Below the pieces are notes generated by a model. The model searched no databases. It was not told the DNA's origin and saw only the letters and a program-made list of their open reading frames with translations. The translations under genes and the position numbers were made by a program. Shown here piece after piece: positions 53,412-62,581 of a stretch of 64,000 nucleotides of DNA (its first letter is position 1; each line of letters starts with the position of its first letter). The stretch comes from Povalibacter uvarum (GTDB lineage: Bacteria; Pseudomonadota; Gammaproteobacteria; Steroidobacterales; Steroidobacteraceae): contig NZ_JACHHZ010000006.1 in assembly GCF_014202975.1 (NCBI RefSeq), positions 434,001-498,000 of the forward strand, read 5' to 3'.

Positions 53412-56245
53412 ACATGAGCTCAGGGATGAACTCCGCCGCCGAAGGGCCAGTGAACGGCGACACCCCACCCAGCGAGAAGACCGGCGAGAACCGCTCCATT
53501 TCCGAGCGCTGGGACCGGCTGCAGCATCTGTTCGAAACGGCGATCGCCCTGCCGCCCGGGGAATGGCCGGCCTTCGTGGAGCGCGAGGTTCCGGACGACC
53601 CGGAGCTGCGCACCGAGCTGCTGGAACTGCTCAAGTACGATCCGGGTGACCACACCTCCCCTCTGACGCACGCCCTGGGCGCGGCTCTGAACATCACTTC
53701 GCGCGACCGCCGCCGCCAACTGGTGGGCAAGGTCGTCGCGAACTACCGCCTGAAGCAGGTCATCGGCCACGGCGGCACGGGCACCGTCTACCTGGGCGAG
53801 CGCGCCGACCGGCAGTATTCCGCGCAGGTGGCCATCAAGATCGTGGACGGCGCCGCCGTCTACGACACGCTCGGCCAGCGCGTCCGGGCGGAACGCCAGA
53901 TCCTGGCGAGCCTCAACCATCCGAACATCGCGCGACTGCTCGATGCGGGTGAAATCGACGACGGCCGGCCCTACCTGGTCATGGAGTACGTCCATGGCCA
54001 GCCGCTCGATCGCTTCTGCGACGATCCCAAGGTCCGGCTGGACCTGCGGGGGCGGCTCGAGCTCTTCATCCAGATCTGCGCGGCCGTCCAGTACGCCCAC
54101 CAGAACCTGGTCGTCCACCGCGACCTGAAGCCCGCGAACATCCTCGTCACGGCCGGCGGCGATCCGAAACTGCTCGACTTCGGCGTGGCCAAGCTCCTCG
54201 ACGCCGGCAGCGCTGGCGCAACGCTCGCCCTTACCCGGCTGAGCGACCGGTTGCTGACACCGGAATACGCCAGCCCTGAACAGATCCTCGGCCGCACCGT
54301 AACGACGTCGAGCGACGTGTACGGACTCGGCGTGGTTCTCTATGAGCTGCTGACGGGTCTGCGGCCGTATGTCGTGCCTGCCCAGGCCACGCAGCTTCAG
54401 CTCGAGGGATTGATCTGCGTCTCCGATCCCCTGCGTCCCAGCTCGGCGGTGCGGAGGGTCATCGATGCCGGCGACAGCGCCGCGCAGAGTTCACTCGTCG
54501 ATATCGCCAATTGCCGGCACCTGACGCCGGAGCGCCTCGCCCACCGCCTCGAAGGCGATCTCGATGCGATCGTCATGCGCGCTCTGCGCAAGGAACCGAA
54601 CAGTCGTTACGGCTCGGTCGAACAGTTCGCCGAAGACATCCGCCGGTTCCTGAACAACGAACCGGTACAGGCGCGGCAAGGTAACTGGATCTATTACTCG
54701 CAGCGGTTCGCCCGTCGTAATTCGCTCGCCGTCGCCGCCGCCAGCGTGTTCATCCTGTTCCTTGCGACATTCGGCATCGTCATGTCGGTCCAGCGTCAGC
54801 ACATCGCGGAGGAACGCGATCGCGCCACGGCAGAAAGCGAGCGCGCCGAGCGCGTATCGGACTTCATGCTGCGCGTCTTCACTGCTGCCGATCCCTTCGA
54901 GAACAACGGCGAAGTGCTGACAGCCAGCCAGCTCCTCGACCGCGCCGCCGGTACGATTCAAAGCGAACTGAACGAGCAGCCCGAAGTCAGGGCACGACTG
55001 CTCGAGGCTATCGGGCGCGCTTACCGGCGCCAGAGCCAGCCGGAGCGAGCTGTTACGTTCCTCCAGGAATCACTGCGCGTACGTCGACAGGCCGGCGTCG
55101 CCGAAACGGCGCAGACCGGTCAGCTCTTCACCGAGCTCGCGATTGCACTGCGCAACGCCGGCCGCTTCGCCGAATCGGACCGTGCCTTCCAGGATGCGCT
55201 GCGCATCGCGCAACAATCCGGCAGCGAAAACCCTCTCGTGCAGTCGCGCCTGCTGGTCGATCTCGGAAGGCTGGAGATGTTCCGCAGCAACGTGGATGCC
55301 GCGCAGAAGCACTTCAGCGATGCACTGCGCATCACCCGCCAGGCGCTCGGCCCGCGCAACCAGGACGTCGGCGAGATCCTGCTCGAAATGGCCAACATCC
55401 TGTCGTGGCGCGACGACCTCGACGGCGCTGAAGCCGCAGCCCGCGAAGCCCTGAGCATCTATCGCGAGCTCGTGCACCCGCAACATCCGGACAGCGTGAT
55501 GGCGAGCATCCGGCTCGCAGGCGTGCTGCTGCTGAAGGGACAGACAACGGAAGCCGGCACGTTGTACGAAGGCGCCATCAACATGCAGCGCGTGCTGTAT
55601 GGCCCCAACAGCAGCCAGGTGGCCGATTCGCTGGATTCGCTGGCCCAGGTGCGCCTGGCGCAGAACAATCTGAAAGACGCCGAGCAACTGACACGCGATG
55701 CCATCGCCATCAACAAGGAAGCGCGCGGCGACAACTTCTATATGACGGGCTATCTGCAGACGTCGCTGGCCCAGATCCTCTCGCGACAGGGACGCTACGC
55801 CGAGGCCGAGGCTCCGCTGCGAGCTGCACTCGATCTGTACGGACGCACTCTGCCGCCTGATCACCAGTACGTCGCCGCCGCCGAATATGTGCTCGGCGAA
55901 GTCCTGCTCGCGACCAACCAGCTGAGCGACGCGGAAGCCGTGCTCACCGCATCGATGAATCGCTGGCGTCGTACCGATGCCCCCGCGTGGCGCGCTGCCC
56001 GCTCGGCGAGTGCACTGGGCGAAGCGCTCTATCGCGAGGGGCACATCCAGGATGCGGAGAAGTATTTGCTCATGGGCTATCGCGAGCTCTCGACCGAGAA
56101 CAGCGCCGACAAGACCACGCGACAGAAAGCGCGCGATCGCGTCACCCGCTTCTACACGGAGCGAGGCGAGCCCGACAAACTGCGACAGCTCCTGATCACG
56201 ATGGAGCCGAGCACTACGACGGTTCGAGACACGCGAAACAACTAA
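53408..56245 (+). CDS. Transmembrane Ser/Thr protein kinase with TPR domain
   Basis: The 945-residue protein has a Hanks-type kinase domain (about 115-420): glycine loop IGHGGTGTVYLGERADRQ, VAIK lysine, catalytic HRDLKPANIL, DFGVAK and SPEQ. One membrane helix follows (SLAVAAASVFILFLATFGIV, about 440-460), then a periplasmic TPR region (about 500-930) with AIALRNAGRFAESDRAFQDA-type units. It likely senses a periplasmic ligand and phosphorylates the adjacent sigma factor. Overlap with the sigma gene (ATGA) supports coupling. Confidence 0.93.
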   Translation: MNMSSGMNSAAEGPVNGDTPPSEKTGENRSISERWDRLQHLFETAIALPPGEWPAFVEREVPDDPELRTELLELLKYDPGDHTSPLTHALGAALNITSRDRRRQLVGKVVANYRLKQVIGHGGTGTVYLGERADRQYSAQVAIKIVDGAAVYDTLGQRVRAERQILASLNHPNIARLLDAGEIDDGRPYLVMEYVHGQPLDRFCDDPKVRLDLRGRLELFIQICAAVQYAHQNLVVHRDLKPANILVTAGGDPKLLDFGVAKLLDAGSAGATLALTRLSDRLLTPEYASPEQILGRTVTTSSDVYGLGVVLYELLTGLRPYVVPAQATQLQLEGLICVSDPLRPSSAVRRVIDAGDSAAQSSLVDIANCRHLTPERLAHRLEGDLDAIVMRALRKEPNSRYGSVEQFAEDIRRFLNNEPVQARQGNWIYYSQRFARRNSLAVAAASVFILFLATFGIVMSVQRQHIAEERDRATAESERAERVSDFMLRVFTAADPFENNGEVLTASQLLDRAAGTIQSELNEQPEVRARLLEAIGRAYRRQSQPERAVTFLQESLRVRRQAGVAETAQTGQLFTELAIALRNAGRFAESDRAFQDALRIAQQSGSENPLVQSRLLVDLGRLEMFRSNVDAAQKHFSDALRITRQALGPRNQDVGEILLEMANILSWRDDLDGAEAAAREALSIYRELVHPQHPDSVMASIRLAGVLLLKGQTTEAGTLYEGAINMQRVLYGPNSSQVADSLDSLAQVRLAQNNLKDAEQLTRDAIAINKEARGDNFYMTGYLQTSLAQILSRQGRYAEAEAPLRAALDLYGRTLPPDHQYVAAAEYVLGEVLLATNQLSDAEAVLTASMNRWRRTDAPAWRAARSASALGEALYREGHIQDAEKYLLMGYRELSTENSADKTTRQKARDRVTRFYTERGEPDKLRQLLITMEPSTTTVRDTRNN

Positions 56246-56430
56246 GAGCCTCGTTCGCACGAAGAAGGCTCACAGCGGATGCAGGTACTGCAGAGCGCGC
56301 TGAACGTTTCGTATCTGCTACAGTCCCACTTCATGAGCCCGATCCCTACATCACGTGGGAACAGGGCCCGCGGATCCCACGTTAGTGGAGTGCCGCTTCC
56401 CGCACTCCGACAAAGAGGTGTCAAGCAACG

Positions 56431-57255
56431 ATGCGAGCGCAATCCTTCCTGAGCCGGCTTCTGATTCTGGCGACAGCTTTGGCTTTCAGCGCGGCGTCGG
56501 TCGCAGGCGAGCGACAGGACGCGCGGCTTCTCACATCCACGCAAGTGCTCGATGAGCTCATGGGGATGCCCGAGCAGAACATCCCGACCTGGCTGCTGCA
56601 GCGTGCTTATGCCATCGCGGTGGTGCCGGACGTCATCAAGGTCGGCCTGGGTATCGGCGGTCGCCGCGGCAAGGGCGTGATGATCGTGCGTCGTGACAGC
56701 GGAGCGTGGAGCAATCCGGTCTTCGTGAATCTCACGGGCGGCAGTTTTGGATTTCAGGTGGGCGTGCAGTCGACGGACGTCGTGCTCGTCTTCACGTCGC
56801 GCAAGAGCATCGAAGGCATCGTGGGCGGCAAGATCACGCTGGGTGCGGATGCATCGGTCGCGGCGGGCCCCGTCGGGCGGCAAAGCTCCGCGGCTACCGA
56901 CATCGGCCTGACGGCACAGGTGTATTCGTACTCGCGCGCCAGCGGCCTGTTCGCAGGCGTAGCGCTCGATGGCTCCGCTCTGACGATCGATCAGCGATCG
57001 AATGAGGCTTACTACGGCAAGCCGAGCGTGCTGGCCAGCGACATCATCCGGGCGGATGCCCCTTCCGCGCCATCGACCGGCCAGGACTTCATCGCCGCCG
57101 TTCAGCGCGCTGCGGGTTCGCCTGTCGCCAGCACCGCGGCACCGGCGAATTCACCGGCTCCGACGAACACCCCCGCACCTCGCGCCGCCGACGAAGGCTC
57201 GCTGACGACGTATCCGATGGAGGATGCGAATCCGGGGTCGGAGCCGCCGCAGTAA
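56431..57255 (+). CDS. SYLF-domain lipid-binding protein, exported
   Basis: The 274-residue protein has a signal peptide (LSRLLILATALAFSAASVAG) and a SYLF/Ysc84-like domain (about 45-200): AYAIAVVPDVIKVGLGIGGR, RGKGVMIVRR, LTGGSFGFQVGVQSTDVVLV and SIEGIVGGKITLGADASVAA. The C-terminus is Ala/Pro/Thr-rich. SYLF proteins bind phosphoinositides in eukaryotes; bacterial roles are not settled. The 185-base upstream gap has an ACGTGGGA/TCCCACGT inverted repeat at 56353-56382. It is monocistronic. Confidence 0.9.
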   Translation: MRAQSFLSRLLILATALAFSAASVAGERQDARLLTSTQVLDELMGMPEQNIPTWLLQRAYAIAVVPDVIKVGLGIGGRRGKGVMIVRRDSGAWSNPVFVNLTGGSFGFQVGVQSTDVVLVFTSRKSIEGIVGGKITLGADASVAAGPVGRQSSAATDIGLTAQVYSYSRASGLFAGVALDGSALTIDQRSNEAYYGKPSVLASDIIRADAPSAPSTGQDFIAAVQRAAGSPVASTAAPANSPAPTNTPAPRAADEGSLTTYPMEDANPGSEPPQ

Positions 57256-57261
57256 GCTGAG

Positions 57262-57331
57262 GTCAACCCCCCGCAAGCGGGGATCCATCTTGTCGAGAAG
57301 GATGGACTCCCGCGTGCGCGGGAGCGACAAC
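57262..57331. repeat. REP-like double palindrome, copy 3
   Basis: ACCCCCCGCAAGCGGGGATC, a short spacer and GGACTCCCGCGTGCGCGGGAG repeat the layout of the copies at 4635 and 26489, with the order of spacer words GGATCCATC and GATGGACTC conserved. It sits between the convergent SYLF and hppD genes. Confidence 0.85.
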
Positions 57332-57336
57332 CCGTC

Positions 57337-58422
57337 TCAGATCACTCCGCGGCGCATCTGATCGAGCTCGATCGATTCGAACAGCGCCTTGAAGTTGCCC
57401 TCGCCGAAGCCGTCGTTGCCCTTGCGCTGAATGATCTCGAAGAAGATCGGGCCGATGACGTTCTGGGTGAAGATCTGCAGCAGCACGCCTTCGTTGTTCG
57501 CGGGATTCCCGTCGATCAGGATGCGGCGCGACTGCAGTTCTTCCAGCTTCTCGCGGTGACCCTGCACGCGCGCATTTACACCTTCATAGTAGGTATCCGG
57601 CGAGTCCTGGAACTGCACGCCCTGGTTGCGCAGCACATCGACGGTCGAATAGATGTCGTCCGTACCGAGCGCGATGTGCTGGATACCTTCGCCCTGGTAC
57701 TCGCGCAGATATTCTTCGATCTGCGACTTGTCGTCCTGCGATTCATTGATCGGAATGCGGATCTTGCCGCACGGGCTCGTCATCGCGCGACTGAAGAGAC
57801 CGGTCTTCTTGCCTTCGATGTCGAAGTAGCGGATCTCGCGGAAATTGAACAGGCGCTCGTAGAAGCCTGCCCACTTGTTCATATTGCCGCGCGCGACGTT
57901 GTGCGTGAGATGGTCGATGTAAGTGAGGCCCGGGGACCGCTGCGAAGCCGCCGATGCGACCGGCACGAAGTCGACGTCATAGATCGTGCGTTCGCCGTAG
58001 CGATCGACGAGATAGATGAGACTGCCGCCGATCCCTTCGATAGCGGGAATCTGCAGCTCCATTGGGCCCACACGGGTTTCGACGGGCTTCGCACCGAGCT
58101 CGACGCAGCGACGGAATGCGGCAGACGCATCCTTCACGCGAAACGCCATCGCGCAGGCCGACGGTCCGTGCGCCTGCGCGAAACGCTGACCGAAGCTGCC
58201 TGCTTCCGCGTTGATGATGAAGTTGATGTCGCCCTGACGATGCAGCGTGACGTTCTTGCTGCGATGCCGCGCTACCGCCGGAAATCCCAGGCGTTCGAAC
58301 AAAGTGCGCAGCAACTCGGGATCGGGCGCCGTGTATTCGACGAACTCGAATCCGTCCGTGCCCATGGGATTTTCGAAAGTGAACTCGCCGGGACTGCCGG
58401 CAGTTTTCGATTTCGCATTCAT
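57337..58422 (-). CDS. hppD: 4-hydroxyphenylpyruvate dioxygenase
   Basis: The 361-residue Fe(II) enzyme converts 4-hydroxyphenylpyruvate to homogentisate in tyrosine catabolism. It has the two-domain vicinal-oxygen-chelate fold with metal ligands in YIDHLTHNV, EGIQHIALGTDDI and GPIFFEIIQRKG. The C-terminal helix GEGNFKALFESIELDQMRRG gates the active site. Length matches bacterial HPPD. No hmgA or fahA gene is in the window. It is divergent from a MarR gene that probably regulates it. Confidence 0.95.
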   Translation of the reverse strand: MNAKSKTAGSPGEFTFENPMGTDGFEFVEYTAPDPELLRTLFERLGFPAVARHRSKNVTLHRQGDINFIINAEAGSFGQRFAQAHGPSACAMAFRVKDASAAFRRCVELGAKPVETRVGPMELQIPAIEGIGGSLIYLVDRYGERTIYDVDFVPVASAASQRSPGLTYIDHLTHNVARGNMNKWAGFYERLFNFREIRYFDIEGKKTGLFSRAMTSPCGKIRIPINESQDDKSQIEEYLREYQGEGIQHIALGTDDIYSTVDVLRNQGVQFQDSPDTYYEGVNARVQGHREKLEELQSRRILIDGNPANNEGVLLQIFTQNVIGPIFFEIIQRKGNDGFGEGNFKALFESIELDQMRRGVI

Positions 58423-58507
58423 TGGGTGTCACCTGGCATTGCAGCGCGACATTGCATACCGAGTCAACGCGCGCACGTGAACGATGCGGGCGATATTGCA
58501 GCAAGTA

Positions 58508-58521
58508 GTTACAATTGCAAC
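58508..58521. promoter_or_regulatory. Candidate MarR operator between hppD and marR
   Basis: GTTACAATTGCAAC is a near-perfect 14-base palindrome (one mismatched pair) in the 136-base divergent gap. Nearby TTGCAGCAA and a further TTGC repeat the half-site. Placement between the two starts fits autoregulated control of hppD. This is inference. Confidence 0.45.
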
Positions 58522-58558
58522 CATTGCCGCCGTACGAGGCGGCCCACAGCCGGCACTC

Positions 58559-59032
58559 ATGCGTAAAAACAAGACCTCGCCGAGCCCGCGAAGCGACCGG
58601 CTCCATCTCGATCGCTTCATCCCCTATCGACTCTCCGTGCTAAGCAACACAGTGAGCATGAACATCGCGCGCGCGTATGCGCGCGAGTTCGACCTGTCCA
58701 TCCCGGAGTGGCGCGTCCTCGCCGTGTTGGCGCGCTACCCCGACCTCTCGGCGGTCGACGTCGCCGAGCGTTCGGCGATGGACAAGGTCGCCGTGAGCCG
58801 TGCCGTGCAAAGTCTCCTCGCCTCGAAGCGTCTCGTGCGCTCGTACGACAAGGTGGATCGACGACGCAGCGTGCTCAGACTCTCCGCCGCAGGGCAATCT
58901 GTATACACGCGCGTGGCCCCGCTCGCGCTGGGCTACGAGCAGCGGTTGATGTCCGCGCTGTCAGCCACCGAGCGACGCTCGCTCGATCGGTTGCTGTCGG
59001 TCCTGCTCGAACGTGCGCAGCAGATGAAATGA
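58559..59032 (+). CDS. MarR-family regulator, probable controller of hppD
   Basis: The 157-residue protein from MRKNKTSPSPRSDRLHLDRF has the MarR winged helix: FDLSIPEWRVLAVLARYP, RSAMDKVAVSRAVQSLLASK and a wing with DRRRSVLRLSAAG. It is a paralogue of the MarR protein at 33668 (shared FDLS-PEWR-LA and MDK-VSR cores). Start 58559 is chosen over 58484, whose extra residues overlap the presumed operator. Divergence from hppD suggests control of aromatic amino-acid degradation, as for HpdR/HmgR-type regulators. Confidence 0.88.
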   Translation: MRKNKTSPSPRSDRLHLDRFIPYRLSVLSNTVSMNIARAYAREFDLSIPEWRVLAVLARYPDLSAVDVAERSAMDKVAVSRAVQSLLASKRLVRSYDKVDRRRSVLRLSAAGQSVYTRVAPLALGYEQRLMSALSATERRSLDRLLSVLLERAQQMK

Positions 59033-59209
59033 TCGTCATCCCGGCCGCGCGGCGCGTGGTCTGCGAAGCACTTCGCAGACTGCAGCGGAGACTCGAAGAT
59101 AGCCACGCTGCCGGCGACGTTCCGGCTCGCCACCTTCTCCACCGGATAAACCCCAGTCGACTTGGCTATAATCTCGCGGCTTCGACTTGGCCTTGAAGGA
59201 GAGCGCCGG

Positions 59210-60295
59210 GTGAGAACGGTGGCGGAGTTCCGGATTGAGTACCTGCAGTACCTCGACGCGCAGGGCAATGTCACGGGCGAGTTGCCGGCGTTTGCAGCCG
59301 ACAATGCCGAACTGCTGAAGATGTACGCGGCCATGCTGCGTGCACGCACCTTCGACGCCAAAGCTATCAATCTTCAGCGCACGGGCAAGCTCGGCACCTA
59401 TGCACCCTGCCTGGGGCAGGAAGCGACGCACGTCGGCGTCGGCGCCGCGATGCGCCCCGAGGACTGCCTGTCCATCGTCTACCGTGAGATCGGTACCCTC
59501 TTCTGGCGCGGCGTGCGCATGACCGACGTGCTGCTCTACTGGGGCGGCGATGAGCGCGGCAATGACTTCCACGGCCCAGCGCACGATTTCCCCTGGTGTG
59601 TTCCGATTGCGACGCAGACGTTGCACGCCGCTGGCGCCGCGATGGCATTCAAGGTCCGCAAGGAACCGCGCTGTGCCCTCGCCTACATCGGCGACGGCGG
59701 CACTTCCGAAGGTTCCTTTTACGAGGCGATCAATCTCGCCGGCGCTCGCCAGTTGCCCGTCGTGTTCATGATCGTCAACAACAAGTGGGCGATCTCGGTA
59801 CCGATCGAAGAGCAGACGGCAGCCGAGACACTCGCGCAGAAGGCCATCGCGGCCGGTATTCCCGGCGTCCAGGTCGATGGCAATGATGTGATCGCAGTAC
59901 GCGACTGCGTCGACCGCGCGCTCGCGAAGGCGCGAAGCGGCGGCGGCCCGACCGTGATCGAGGCAATGAGCTATCGCCTGAGCGATCACACGACGGCGGA
60001 CGACGCGTCGCGCTATCGCGCCGAGAGCGAAGTCGCGGCCGCGTGGGAACACGAGCCCATGATCCGGCTGCGCAAGCTTCTCGTTGCGCGCGGTGCACTG
60101 GATGAAGCACGCGAGCAGGCGCTGAAGGCGCAGTTCGCACAAGAAGTCGAAGCAGCGGTGCAGGAATATCTCGCGACATCGAAGCAATCGACGGACGCGA
60201 TGTTCGATCACCTGTTCGCCAATCCACCTCCTTATATAGAAGCGCAGAAAGAGATGGCGCGACGCTATGCCGGTACAGGCCGGCCTTCGCACTAG
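59210..60295 (+). CDS. pdhA: Pyruvate dehydrogenase E1 component, alpha subunit
   Basis: The protein is 361 residues from GTG 59210, chosen for its GAAGGAG ribosome site. It is the thiamine-diphosphate subunit of a 2-oxoacid dehydrogenase. It shows GTYAPCLGQEATHVGVGAAM, the TPP motif GDGGTSEGSFYEAINLA..NNKWAIS and the phosphorylation-loop-like SDHTTADDASRYR. RTGKLGTYAP and YWGGDERGN fit the PDH-type alpha family better than branched-chain E1, but the latter is not excluded. It leads the pdhA-pdhB-pdhC operon. Confidence 0.9.
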   Translation: MRTVAEFRIEYLQYLDAQGNVTGELPAFAADNAELLKMYAAMLRARTFDAKAINLQRTGKLGTYAPCLGQEATHVGVGAAMRPEDCLSIVYREIGTLFWRGVRMTDVLLYWGGDERGNDFHGPAHDFPWCVPIATQTLHAAGAAMAFKVRKEPRCALAYIGDGGTSEGSFYEAINLAGARQLPVVFMIVNNKWAISVPIEEQTAAETLAQKAIAAGIPGVQVDGNDVIAVRDCVDRALAKARSGGGPTVIEAMSYRLSDHTTADDASRYRAESEVAAAWEHEPMIRLRKLLVARGALDEAREQALKAQFAQEVEAAVQEYLATSKQSTDAMFDHLFANPPPYIEAQKEMARRYAGTGRPSH

Positions 60296-60307
60296 GCCGA
60301 TTCGTCC

Positions 60308-61282
60308 ATGCCAAGAATAACGATGATCGAAGCCATTGCGATGGCGCAGGCGTGGGAGCTCGCGCACGACCCAAGCGTGGTCGTGCTCGGCGAAGACGTC
60401 GGCCGCAGCGGCGGCGTGTTCCGCGCGACGGCTGGATTGATGGAACGCTTCGGCAGCGATCGCGTGCAGGACACGCCGCTCGCGGAGAACATGATTGCCG
60501 GCATGTGCGTCGGCATGGCAGCGCAGGGACTCAAACCCGTCGCCGAAATCCAGTTCATGGGTTTCGTCTACCCGGCGATCGATCAGATCGTGAATCACAT
60601 GAGCCGTCTGCGTCATCGCACGCGCGGCCGCATGAGCTGCCCGGTCGTGATGCGCATGCCTCATGGCGGCGGCATTCACGCACCGGAACATCACTCCGAA
60701 GCGGTCGAGTCGATGCTGGCCCATGTTCCCGGCATCCGTGTTGTGTGCCCCTCCTCTCCCGCGCGTGCTTATGGACTGTTGCTGGCGGCAATCCGCGAAC
60801 CGGATCCCGTCGTGTTCCTCGAACCGACCCGCATCTACCGGTACGTCAAACAGGACATCGCCGATGATGGCGCCGCATTGCCCCTCGACGTCTGCTATGT
60901 GCTGCGCGAAGGCGAAGACGTGACGATCGTGACCTGGGGCGCGATGACGGTGGATGTACTGCAGGCAGCGGAGCAGCTCGCTGCTCGAGGCATCAGTGCC
61001 GAAGTCATCGATCTCGCCACGATCAGCCCGATCGATTCAGAGACAATCCTCGAATCCGTCGCGAGAACTGGCCGGCTCGTGATCGTTCACGAAGCGGCAC
61101 GCAACTGCGCCGTCGGGGCGGAAGTCGCGGCGATCGTCGCCGAGCATGGCTTGTTCGACCTGGTCGCACCGATCAAGCGCGTCACCGGCTACGACACCGT
61201 CGTACCGCTGTACCGGCTCGAGAACGAATTCATTCCGAGCGTTGTCCGCATCGTCGATGCGGTGAAAGAAGTGATCGAATGA
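60308..61282 (+). CDS. pdhB: Pyruvate dehydrogenase E1 component, beta subunit
   Basis: The 324-residue transketolase-like subunit pairs with the alpha subunit to decarboxylate the 2-oxoacid. Typical parts are VVVLGEDVGRSGGVFRATAG, DTPLAENMIAGMCVGMAAQG, PHGGGIHAPEHHSEAVESML, FLEPTRIYRYVKQ and EVIDLATISPIDSETILES. The gene starts 12 bases after pdhA and its stop overlaps the ATG of the E2 gene by four bases, so the three subunits are coupled. Confidence 0.93.
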   Translation: MPRITMIEAIAMAQAWELAHDPSVVVLGEDVGRSGGVFRATAGLMERFGSDRVQDTPLAENMIAGMCVGMAAQGLKPVAEIQFMGFVYPAIDQIVNHMSRLRHRTRGRMSCPVVMRMPHGGGIHAPEHHSEAVESMLAHVPGIRVVCPSSPARAYGLLLAAIREPDPVVFLEPTRIYRYVKQDIADDGAALPLDVCYVLREGEDVTIVTWGAMTVDVLQAAEQLAARGISAEVIDLATISPIDSETILESVARTGRLVIVHEAARNCAVGAEVAAIVAEHGLFDLVAPIKRVTGYDTVVPLYRLENEFIPSVVRIVDAVKEVIE

Positions 61283-62460
61283 ACCAGCACACTTTCAATC
61301 TCCCCGATCTCGGCGAAGGTCTTCCGGAAGCGGAAATCGTTTCCTGGCATGTGAAGGAAGGCGATCAGGTCCAGCTCGATCAGCCGATGCTGTCCGTCGA
61401 AACGGCGAAGGCAGTCGTCGAAGTACCGAGCCCCTACTCCGGCAAGATCGTGCGTCTCCATGCGAAAGTCGGCGACACCGTGAAGACGGGCAAGCCGCTC
61501 GTCGAATTCGACCTCCCCGCAGGTTCCGGCCCGTCACCCGTCACCGGTCACTCACCGGCCGCGGGCCAGGGAATGGTCGTCGGCCATATGGCCTCCAGCG
61601 ATCAGGAATTCGTCGACCGCGCCATCGTGCGTCGCTCGCGGGGCGCTGCCGCTCCCGGACGTGTGCGCGCAGCGCCCGCCGTCCGGATGCTCGCGAAGCG
61701 ACTTGGCATCGATCTCAACACGTGCAAGGCAACCGGCCGTCACGGCCTGATCAGCGTCGACGACGTACTCGCTCGCGCGAACGTCTCAGGTGGCGCTTCG
61801 AGCGCGCCCGTCGTACCGGGTCTCACAGACGCGGATCGTCTTCGCGGGGCACGCAAAGCCATGTCCGCCAGCATGTCGCTTTCGCGAGACCAGATCGCGA
61901 TGTGCACGATCTTCGACGACGCCGATATCCAGTCGTGGCACGGTCGCGCGGACATCACCGTTCGCGTCATCCGCGCCATCGCTGCGGGTGTGCGCTCCGA
62001 GCCCGGCTTGAATGCCTTGTTCGATCCGTCGGGTCCGTCGCGAAAGATCATGGCACAGCTGCATCTGGCCATCGCGGTGGACACTGCGGATGGCCTCATC
62101 GTGCCGGTGTTGCGCGATGTCGCCTCGCAGACGCCGGAGCAATTGCGCGCGGCGCTCAACGATCTCAAGGAGCGCACGCACAACCGTACGGTCGCTCCGG
62201 ATCAGATGCGCGACTACACCTTCACGCTGTCGAATTTCGGAACCATGGCGGGACGCTATGCAACGCCGCTCGTGGTGCCGCCGACAGTCGCCATCCTGGG
62301 TTCGGGCCGATTGCAGCGCGACGTCGTCGCCGGCGAGACCGGTCCGGAGATCCATACGCGGCTGCCGCTGTCCCTGACCTTCGATCATCGATGCATCACC
62401 GGAGGCGAGGCCTGCCGTTTCCTTGGGGCAGTGATCGCCGATCTGCAGTCGCCCGGCTGA
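61279..62460 (+). CDS. pdhC: Dihydrolipoamide acyltransferase (E2) with one lipoyl domain
   Basis: The 393-residue E2 core subunit has one lipoyl domain (about 1-80, lipoylated Lys in VETAKAVVEVPSP), a linker and an E3-binding domain (RAAPAVRMLAKRLGIDLNTC, ATGRHGLISVDDVLA). The catalytic domain follows. The active-site motif reads FDHRCITGGEACRF, where the usual HxxxDG has Thr for Asp, a form seen in a subset of E2 proteins. No E3 gene follows, so lipoamide dehydrogenase must come from elsewhere. Confidence 0.9.
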   Translation: MNQHTFNLPDLGEGLPEAEIVSWHVKEGDQVQLDQPMLSVETAKAVVEVPSPYSGKIVRLHAKVGDTVKTGKPLVEFDLPAGSGPSPVTGHSPAAGQGMVVGHMASSDQEFVDRAIVRRSRGAAAPGRVRAAPAVRMLAKRLGIDLNTCKATGRHGLISVDDVLARANVSGGASSAPVVPGLTDADRLRGARKAMSASMSLSRDQIAMCTIFDDADIQSWHGRADITVRVIRAIAAGVRSEPGLNALFDPSGPSRKIMAQLHLAIAVDTADGLIVPVLRDVASQTPEQLRAALNDLKERTHNRTVAPDQMRDYTFTLSNFGTMAGRYATPLVVPPTVAILGSGRLQRDVVAGETGPEIHTRLPLSLTFDHRCITGGEACRFLGAVIADLQSPG

Positions 62461-62581
62461 CCGCGCCGGGCCGTTCCGGGCAGGATGCCCGGTACCTGGA
62501 TTCTGCGAGGGATGACTACGAATTGCGGCGGTTCGCACCTGCTCGACATCATCGTTCAACTCCAACTACTCCCCTACTTCC

